A stretch of DNA of 64,000 bases. Source: Ligula intestinalis. Lineage: Eukaryota > Platyhelminthes > Cestoda > Diphyllobothriidea > Diphyllobothriidae. The translations under genes and the position numbers were made by a program. Positions 56,434-64,000 of the stretch are shown piece by piece (the first letter of the stretch is position 1; the number at the start of each line of letters is the position of its first letter). The DNA lies in NCBI GenBank assembly GCA_036362985.1, contig JAYGXS010000002.1, positions 88,580,481 through 88,644,480 of the forward strand, read 5' to 3'. Below the pieces are notes generated by a model that was given only the letters and a program-made list of their open reading frames with translations, ran no database searches and was not told the origin of the DNA.

Positions 56434-59400
56434 TTAACCTGCAAAACAAAGGACGGAAGTTTCCGCCAAATGACCCAAGATGCGAAACCGACATCGGATT
56501 GATCAAGGTCTTCACGCAGGATGAGTGGAAAAAGTTACATGAACGAATGCATGCCGAGGAGCTCAAGGCGAAGGAACAAGAAAAGATCCGTCAGGCTCGG
56601 GAAGAGATGAAGGAGAAGTCAAAGGAAATGTACAAGGATTGGACGAACACATATCTGGTGTGTGAGACCCTTTGTATGGCGTGATTTTAGCGGAATAATC
56701 TTAGTACATGCACACATCTTTGTAGCTTTACGTCCATTTTTAGTTTGGAATTCGCCACATTAATTTTATTCATTTTTTTACGGCTTCATGGACATGTAGT
56801 TGAACTTACTGAGTTTAAGCTCTTGTCTCGATATCTGTTTCCTGTATAGATAATGTGTGGGCCAGAAGAACGTGAAGTTGTCCGGATTTCCTCATGGGAT
56901 TCCACTGAGAATAGTGGTACTGGATAGCAGTTCAGCAAACTCATCATAAGCACTATCATTATCACGAAAAGACTACACCCGCGTCTTAAGCGGAACCTAG
57001 TCCTTAAACACTGGGCCAATATTTGCGCCAGTATTTACAATCAGATAAAATATTAGTACATTGAGACTGACGTCATCGGCTGTTTCGAAAAACGGTCAAT
57101 ATATACCTCTTCCTTGATTCTAGTCCCTATGAAGAGAAGGCTATACCTAAGGCACAGAGTGCTGGATTGTTGTCAAAATGAATAGAACTTAGTAATGATA
57201 TGTTTATTATGCCAGTTTACAGGCAATTGTAAAGAATTGGTAATGCACCTCTTGGGTGCCTTCCAACACCTCGAAGACCGGAAAAAAAACTAAAACAAAC
57301 TCCCTATGTTGCAGCCAGTATTGGTTTTGTTTCAGGTTTTTTGTTTTGTCAATACTGGCCGAGATAGGGAGTTTGTTTCAAGTGAAAAACACCTTAGGGA
57401 AACGTGCAAACGAGAAGAAGACGACTCGATGGCTGAGACAATACTTTTACTAGCCTGACGTTTCGACATCCGTCATGGGTTCGTCATCAGAGACATAGTC
57501 AAAAAGAAGAAGCAGAAACGGGTAATACATGCACAGGGGTTTGCAGTATTTATAGGACACAGTTATTGCTGCAAACATACAGATACAATTGTCCAAACGA
57601 TCGAATCGTCTTCTTATCAATTTTGTCCTAGGACTCGCATGTTTGCTTGTATTGGAAACGTGTAAACGTTAAGAATCTGATCACCCTCTCATAGAACACA
57701 CTAGTCTGTATCTTTTGATAAGAAAATAGAAACATTTTTTATTAGGGTATTTGCTACGTGCATGCTATCGTACTTTTCGCATTTCACTCTCTCCTACTTC
57801 CAGTAGCCCTAAAGAGGACTACTTGCCTCTCGCAGTACGTTTAGCGTAACTAATCAAGAAAGTATATATGTTAAGCAGTTGCTAAAATATAAGGAAGAAG
57901 AACATGGGGTGGATTCATGGACCAAATTATGTTTGAACTGACGTTTCGGAAACCTTCTCGCTCTCATCGTCAGAGTATTGTGGTTGCCGCCTCTGGTGGC
58001 CTTGAGTTAACCAGCCTGGCCATTGGGCTCGTATTATATCCGTGCTTGACGTGCAAACTTTTACCACGCGACGAACATAAAACACTGTCTCCCCTTCACA
58101 CCCACGACGCGAATAACAACTCAAGTTAACAGCAGCGAGTGATCAGTCCGTCGGTTGACGTGGGGGAGACCAGCAAGCATATTGACTCGCCTACAGCTAC
58201 GCTGACCGCAGAGGGGACGAAGATCACGCAAGCCCACCAGCAACCAATCTTTGGAGGTTTAAATGCAGCCGGCAACGACCGGGCATGTCAAAGTTCGCAC
58301 TTCAGCATGGATATAATACGAGGTAGACGGACAGGCTGGCTAACTCAAGACCACCAGAGGCAGCAACCACAATACTCTGATGATGATAGCTAGAAGGGTT
58401 CCGAAACGTCATTTTAAATATAAATTGGTGTTTGAACCCGCCCCTTCTTCTTCCTTATCTTTGGGAGATTATGAACGTCATAACATAGCTGGACCCCGAA
58501 CCTTTCGGCATATAAATTTTAAGTAGAACACAAGATCCCTTCCACTTGTCCAAAGGCAGAATGTGTTACTGCAGCTTGTCCTTCAGCCTGCACATGTTCA
58601 TTGCAAACTTCATATCGTTCCTTCAGCTTAGGGTGGCCTTAGTCCATTCAGTCGCCTCTGGTATAGTGAATTAAGATCAAGAGGTCAAGAGCTGAAAATT
58701 TCACCGATTGGACGGGGGAAGAGGCACCTCCCGCATTCAAGTTCGCCTTGTGCTAAATTCCAGGAAGGGGAAGGGGCTACCGAGTCTCATGTCCGACTTT
58801 TTCGCTCAGCCTCTATTTTCAGTGTGTGTGAAGTCTGGATGGCCAAACTGGAGCCAAGCATGTGTGGGCCCAGGACTCTTATGGTGCTATGGGTGACAAT
58901 TTCCAAAATAACTCCTCGCGAACCTCGTCAAACGGGAGTTTGGACTGAGGGCTTAATATTCCCAATCTCCAAAGAGATGCTGGACGAGCTTTCCTTAACT
59001 GCTGACTGATTTGGACAAAAATTTTGGACTGCAGTCTGATGTGGGAGCATTGCTGCGTTAAAAAGACGTCAAAAATGGTCAGTCCAACGCGGACAGGATT
59101 TTAAGATACCATGTGAGGCAGAGGCGTCTACGACTAGTAATGTACAATCGGTATAATGATAAAAACTCCATTATGAATTTACGCAAAAACAACTGGCTGG
59201 AAGGAGTATACGGTGTACATGCAAGTTAAGTCTTCTGTGAAAACTTTCCCAGTGAAGGTAGAATAAAAATGTGGATTATTCACACCGGTCGGGGATCCTT
59301 ATTTGGGTAAAACGATGTTCAGAAGATCTGTCGCGATGAGGGGATAGCGGCAAGTAGGACAACTCTGTACAGCCCCCAAGAAAAGAGTCAGCTTGAGCGT

Positions 59401-60376
59401 TTTAAGTAAACTTAATGAAGATTGATTTGCCTGATTTAAAATCTTAAAAGCTGCCTATCGCACAGAGAGAATCCGTTCTACTGGATGTGTTCTCCTTTCC
59501 ATCATTTGGCCCCAACGATAAAATCCTATATTACGGCCAATCCCGTACTACATGCTGAACTGCCTTTTGTTATCTAATTGAGATCGAATTTTGCGTCCTG
59601 GTCCTGCTTTCTCCCAATATACTAACGATATCGGCAGAAGGACATTGCCAGCAAAGACATGGGACACTAGGAAGGTCTTTTCTGTCTCATTGGGCGTCAT
59701 CGGCTAGTCATAACCAACCCCAGTGTGGCCGCTGAAATTTCTGCCACACCGAGATTTGAAATCACGATCTCTCCCGTCAGGGCTAACGTCCTAATAGTTG
59801 AGCTACGAGCTCATGGTCTTGTCGGTATTAGATCGGGCGCATTCCGCTAAACTAAAGATGCCACAGGGCTAGCTTTCTTCCGCTTGATTAACACTGCATT
59901 TGACTGTGCTTCAAGGGTGCAAGAGCGAAAAAGCTGGCGGATCGTGAGAAACGACTGGCCAAGGAGGAGGCAGAACGCGTTGAGAAGGACAAGGAGGAGG
60001 CCAGGTACCAAGCTGAGCAGAGACGAAAGAAGCTGTGCGAAGCCAGGACCATGCAGTACTATGAGAGTGAGCGAGTCCGACGGTTCCATGTAATGCCCTG
60101 TCGATTTCGCCAATACCGAGTTCATTTTAGGAAGCCTTACATCTGACTGAGGTGCTTAGAGAGCGTGATTTGCAAATGCAGTTAAAGGGCATGCAGGAAG
60201 AGTACGAGAAAAACAAGGGAGATAATGGGTACAAGGAGTTCCTACGGAAGCTGGATGAAGGTAGGACTCTTGCCTAAATTTTCTACTCTTCGCTGTTTAG
60301 CCACCAAACTGGAGCAGGAAGCGGCAGCCCGAGCAAGACAGGCGAACGTGGAAACTAAGAAGTTTGTCCTGACGCA
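56434..60376 (+). CDS. CFAP210: CFAP210/CCDC173-like ciliary coiled-coil protein, partial (four internal exons)
   Basis: Exons are 56434-56657, 59916-60089, 60131-60260 and 60301-60376; phases join correctly (about 201 aa). The first exon gives KVFTQDEWKKLHERM, a Lys/Glu-rich helix and KDWTNTY. The second gives KKLADREKRLAKEEAE and MQYYESERVRRFH. The third gives EALHLTEVLRERDLQMQL. The fourth gives TKLEQEAAARARQ. The W-x-N-T-Y and YYESERVRRFH blocks match the trichohyalin-plectin-homology part of CFAP210 (CCDC173), a microtubule inner protein of the ciliary doublet. The frame upstream of 56434 is hydrophobic and is taken as intron. CA|GTAAGT at 60375 is a strong donor, although TAA is in frame there; vertebrate CFAP210 is about 550 aa, so more exons are expected downstream. 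Introns are 3258, 41 and 40 bp. Related TPH proteins (MNS1, CFAP45, CFAP53) are less likely. Confidence 0.78.
57284..57391. repeat. Short palindromic (hairpin) repeat in CFAP210-like intron
   Basis: AACAAACTCCCTATGTTGCA with CCAGTATTGGTTTTG is mirrored by CAATACTGGCCGAGATAGGG then AGTTTGTTT, leaving a loop of about 20 bases. About 108 bp in all. A truncated reverse copy is at 6638-6705. MITE-like and non-coding. Confidence 0.7.
57445..57565 (-). repeat. Penelope-like end with hammerhead-like motif
   Basis: On the minus strand CTGATGACGAACCCATGACG then GATGTCGAAACGTCAGGC carries both conserved hammerhead boxes, CTGATGA and GAAA, ahead of CGTC. The stem II pairing between them is poor as I read it, so it is probably a decayed motif. 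It lies beside the hairpin repeat. Confidence 0.4.
57905..58445. repeat. Inverted pair of Penelope-like ends with hammerhead-like motifs
   Basis: The segment 57930-58125 in reverse complement matches about 58200-58425. In translation the two read GWLTQGHQRRQPQYSDDE and GWLTQDHQRQQPQYSDDD. Each arm ends with CTGA(C/T)GATGA, a variable part, and TTCCGAAACGTC, the two conserved boxes of a hammerhead-type motif. About 540 bp, in the large CFAP210-like intron. No reverse transcriptase is present. The arrangement resembles the pair at 25195-25465 but the sequence is a different subfamily. Confidence 0.5.
58446..59734. other. Intron sequence, nothing recognised
   Basis: Part of the first CFAP210-like intron. 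Short anonymous frames only. Confidence 0.4.
59735..59820 (-). repeat. tRNA-derived SINE head
   Basis: The minus strand reads GAGCTCGTAGCTCAACTATT (A-box-like TAGCTCAACT) and, about 45 bases on, GTGATTTCAAATCTCGG (B-box-like). As in the 38.4 kb case the cloverleaf is imperfect. It ends about 95 bases before the second visible CFAP210-like exon. Confidence 0.5.
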
Positions 60377-60947
60377 GTAAGTGCACGTCGCATGTTGATT
60401 ATTTCAAAAAGGCTTCCGTTATATGTGTACTAGAGTTTTCCAATAGAAATAGAAATTTTTGGCGAAATTTTTGTCAAAGTTTATAGCATTGTGAACTGGT
60501 ACCTTTGCATGCGATTCAGAGTGATGGCCACCCACTACACACCTTCGTCTCTGTTAAGCACATAAAAGACCCAGAATTTTCATTTTAGTAATTTGCCTCT
60601 CTTATTGGCTTAAGCCTAGTGTTTGTCCCACGAATCGTTTATTATTTATAAATTTGGCCTTTAGAGGGAATTTATTGGGCAAAACTTAAAAGTTCAGTGG
60701 TTTCCTTTCAAGACTTTAGAATTCTACTACTAGCAGTGATTAGACTTAGTTTCATTTTAGAGATCCGTGTATTAATCAACTACTGAAGAAATTACAGGTC
60801 TTCCTGATTCCTTTAACAGATTTAGGAATATGCTTAAAAAGATGGCTGTCACTTCCTCAAAGACCCATTCCTGAAAAAATCACGTATCTGATCGAAAGCG
60901 CAAATGTCTGCTGGAAATCTTTTCCAAAATAATATCTGAGTTATAAT

Positions 60948-62522
60948 TACAGTACGGCTCAGAATTCATGCAACATGCCGACATTTGCGAAATATTGATA
61001 CTCACTCGCTAATCGGCATTGAGTAGGATTTAAATAATGATTATCGCGTAGCCTATTCTCAAGCCATTTCATTCACAAAAGGATGCCGGCTTTTAACGAG
61101 CTTCTTTCTGACCGCTAACAAAACGTATTTACTGTAAAAATGGCTACTTAAATAGGATGCATTTTTATCATCGATTTTGATTGCCTGTATAAAGTCAACT
61201 TTAGTTTATGGAAAACATGTACAATAACATACTTTCTCGTACTCGTTTGGTAGACACTTATGCCTTCTTTAAATTCAATACTTAAAGAAAGGGTATGGTT
61301 CGTCGTAAAAAAAATTCGCCAAAGGAAGCTTATGTAGGCCCACTCATATACACCTAGTCTCAGCAGTTTGTCCTGCAAAAACGGTGGTTACAAAACTTTC
61401 GGGGATGAGGAAATAGGATAGGCAGGGAATTAAATTTTTCGCAGTAAGTGTAAAGTGAAAAATATTTAGTCGAAGTTGCTTCCCGCGGCCGCTGGGAGTA
61501 AGTTGTTCCGCATGAAAATTGAAGGTGTGTGCGGCGATTCACGCCGCGGACTACACTAAGCTAATTCCAGAGTGGTAAGTTGAACCTCAGGTAAATTGAA
61601 GTAAACGATCTCCTAACCACCATTTCAATTTTTCGAGAAATTTAAGGAACCTGCAATTTGATGATCCGGTTTTCCGCAATAATTTAAACGATAATACAGA
61701 TTAGGAAAATCTACAGCTATCAATCAACAACATTTATAAGTGCAATAAAATAAAATGCATTTAGCATTTATTAAAGTATATTTCACTGCGTGTCCTAATT
61801 TCCCTCCCATAAAACCCTTTAACCCCTGTTTTCGTAGGAAAACATGCAGGGAGTAGGGATTAATGGCTGGGCCTACATAAGCTACTTTTGTCAAAGTTTC
61901 TAAATTGCCGAATAATTTTTCAGCCTATCGACTGCTACACTTGAATTCAAGTTTTACTTACTGCGAGCTGTGTACATGCTGTTTAAGGAAAAGTAAGTTT
62001 TTGTCTATGTTTTGAGAAAGAAATCACACAGTTCTCATGAAATGTTCCGATGGATGTGGATCATGCTGTATAGATTAAAGGCAGCATTAGTAAACTTGCG
62101 GATACGATTTATTATGAATAAAGACTCCGAAATCGTAAAAAATCTCATAATTAGACATTTTTCCAAAACCGAAGGATACCCTTTAATTAAATTTCAACTA
62201 TAAAGAAGGCCCAATTTTCTACCAAACGAGTACACGAAATAATTTTTTCGTACGTGCTTTCCGTAAAATATATTTGAATTTATAAAGACAGTCAAAACTA
62301 TGGATTAAAATACATATTTTTTATGTAGCCATTTCTCACAGCTCATCCGTTTTGTTAACGGTCAGAAAAGGCTCCTTAGAAAGATGGCATCCTATCCTGA
62401 CTGAAATTACTTGAGAATAGGCTACACAATTATTTTTTCAACCTTTCTCGATGCCGATTAGTGAGTGAGTATCATTCTTTCGCAAATGTCGGCATGTTGC
62501 AAACATTCTGAGCCATACTGTA
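60948..62522. mobile_element. Long-inverted-repeat (foldback) element, Tc1/mariner-like ends, copy B
   Basis: The ends are TACAGTACGGCTCAGAAT and ATTCTGAGCCATACTGTA, so CAGT...ACTG flanked by TA, the signature of Tc1/mariner insertion. Arms continue with CAACATGCCGACATTTGCGA against TCGCAAATGTCGGCATGTTG and stay complementary for more than 300 bp. Arms and loop are collinear with copy A at 12499-13452 (AATCGGCATTGA, AACGAGCTTC, AAATTGCCGAATAATTTT, GGAAAAGTA). It is longer (1575 bp) because a family B element is inserted near its centre. No transposase frame. Confidence 0.88.
61321..61888. mobile_element. Small TIR element (MITE family B), copy 3, nested in foldback copy B
   Basis: The left end AAAGGAAGCTTATGTAGGCC is mirrored by GGCCTACATAAGCTACTTT-type sequence (GGGCCTACATAAGCTACTTT) at the right. 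Inner blocks are shared with copies 1 and 2: TCCTGCAAAAACGGTGGTTA, GAAATAGGATAGG, CGCGGCCGCTGGGAGTAAG and AAACATGCAGGGAGTAGGG. The uninterrupted sequence in foldback copy A (AAAATTTGCTCAATTGCC near 12863) shows the site before insertion. Confidence 0.85.
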
Positions 62523-64000
62523 GAGGTTCCGTTGCTTACTTTATCTATTCGAACAGTGACAGAGTAGGAAGGAGTACTTGTGTTCTATGCGTACCTCAAC
62601 ACATAAAGGTTATTTAATCTTCTAGCATAAACTGCGATACAGGACGATTGAGGGGTTATCTACACTTTATCTTAGGCGATGAATAACCCCATATGTCTAC
62701 ATCTAATTTATTATGGATCGGCCTGCAAATTTTTTTCCTTTAGTCACTGTTACATATAACCTCTATCGCCCTTAAGTTTTATTTACATTACAAACATTTT
62801 CGCTCAGTTTTAAGGTTACATTTTTTCAAGTGTTCGACTACTCGTTTGAGCATTGTCCATATCATTACGTTCAATCTCATGATATCATTAAGAACGTAGC
62901 TTGACCGGAAATGGTGGGTAGCTCGGTTTATTTCCAGAATTTCATCCTCCTTTTGATAGGACCAAGTTTCTATCCTCAGTATTAATAAGATGACTGCAGT
63001 TTCTTATTAAAACATAGGGGAATAATATTGATTTCAGTCAGTCTGCTATTACGTGAACAATTGAAATAAGGAAATTAGGAATTTTGCATTAAACTGTGTT
63101 TTCTATTAGTTGTCAAGGGATAAATATTTTCAATCGTGGTAAGTTGCTAACCAACCTGTGCGTGGCGTCTGGACGGAGTCAAAAAGACCGGAGGCGGCGT
63201 CGGGGTTGCACGTAGGTGACTCGGGCGCCTCGAATATTTATCGGCACCTACTCTGTGTGTGAGTTAGGGTAAATAATGAAGTAGTACCAGCGCAAAAGGC
63301 TACTGCATCACCCTGTGACATGACAGAACCTGCGATATTAATAAATAACGTCTCGTTAACAATAAGATGACATGGCCTGATGAATAGAGTTGAGAGGGCA
63401 GCAACCAAGGAAAGCTCTGATGTGCTAATATCACCACGTTAACTACTACTACTACTACCAACATAGCTAATATTGCCCTATTCCTGTTGCACTGACTTAG
63501 ACTGTCCTACTGTACCCACCTGATACTGTTGTAGGCCTAAATGCAATCTATTGACAGCAAATTGCATAGTAGGACATACCCTATTACAATCCAAATGCAA
63601 ATCATTATTACCTCACACAGATTGGGAGTGCATACTGGGTGCGACTTCTTAAAAAGCACATACAGGCAGTACTTGTAGTATACTATCTACCGGCCTTAGC
63701 AAAGATGAGTTATAGAAAAAAGCACTCGTAGTATAGGCACGTACCTATAGCAGCAGTAGTTTAGTCCGTGCAAGCTCGATGGATAGAGTTAAGAGTGCGG
63801 AAACCCAGGCAAACGCTCTTCTGCTCAGGGTCCAACGTATGTACTTACTCGCAATAGTTTAAACGCAGATTAACACTCCTTGTTGAGACAAGGATGTATG
63901 AGCCCCAGAGTTTACTTCAAACCAACGCCAATTCTGACAAATTTTAGCGTCAGAGATAGTACTGATACTAAGACCTGGCTACATCGATAGCCAGTAGTAG
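62523..64000. other. Region downstream of foldback copy B
   Basis: No exon of the CFAP210-like gene was found here. Two stretches about 396 bp apart are similar (GATGAATAGAGTTGAGAGGG near 63380, GATGGATAGAGTTAAGAGTG near 63779), each followed by a related CCAAGG/CCAGGCAAA segment, so a dispersed or tandem repeat begins here. A short ACT-repeat lies near 63443-63457. Confidence 0.4.

Noticed and set aside
61148..62203. Short frames inside foldback copy B
   Set aside because: They lie in arms or the nested element and are not shared with copy A; no transposase motif.

Overview
The window is eukaryotic genomic DNA dense in transposable elements and is most likely from a parasitic flatworm (Neodermata, cestode or trematode). 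The evidence is split genes with GT-AG introns, some of only 31-41 bp beside introns of several kb; many decayed LINEs of CR1-like, Rex1-like and RTE-like type; a Ty3/gypsy element; Penelope-like terminal repeats; and tRNA-derived SINE heads. The LINE endonuclease remnant near 31.1 kb resembles LINEs I associate with diphyllobothriidean tapeworms, but I cannot fix the species from sequence alone.

Three host genes are supported. (1) RBM42 (+, 7533-17442) is complete in six exons and encodes 375 aa with a C-terminal RRM. (2) An ER J-domain protein of DNAJB9/ERdj4 type (-, 41916-39768) has a signal peptide and an HPD motif; its 3' end is uncertain. (3) A CFAP210/CCDC173-like ciliary coiled-coil protein (+, four internal exons between 56434 and 60376) runs out of the window or into exons I could not find.

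Layout: 1-6.4 kb holds LINE remains, including a minus-strand ORF1/endonuclease fragment at the edge and a nearly complete plus-strand CR1-like element whose ORF1 carries a nested LINE tail. 7.5-17.4 kb is RBM42, with a decayed RTE element in intron 2 and a 954-bp long-inverted-repeat element in intron 3. 18.1-21.6 kb is a SINE-like repeat and a minus-strand Rex1-like LINE. 22-39 kb is a mosaic of repeats: at least five copies of one dispersed family, an RTE remnant, a small TIR element, Penelope-like ends and a second SINE-like copy. 39.8-41.9 kb is DNAJB9-like. 43.0-47.0 kb is a degenerate Ty3/gypsy element with recognisable LTRs. 47-64 kb is AT-rich and contains the CFAP210-like exons, two more copies of the small TIR family, a Penelope-like inverted pair, and a second long-inverted-repeat element with a small TIR element nested in its centre.

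The host genes are unrelated in function (mRNA processing, ER protein quality control, axonemal structure) and show no operon-like arrangement. Most of the window is transposon biology. The most informative signal is the set of TIR elements: the RBM42 intron copy preserves the 'empty site' of the insertion nested in the 61-62 kb copy.
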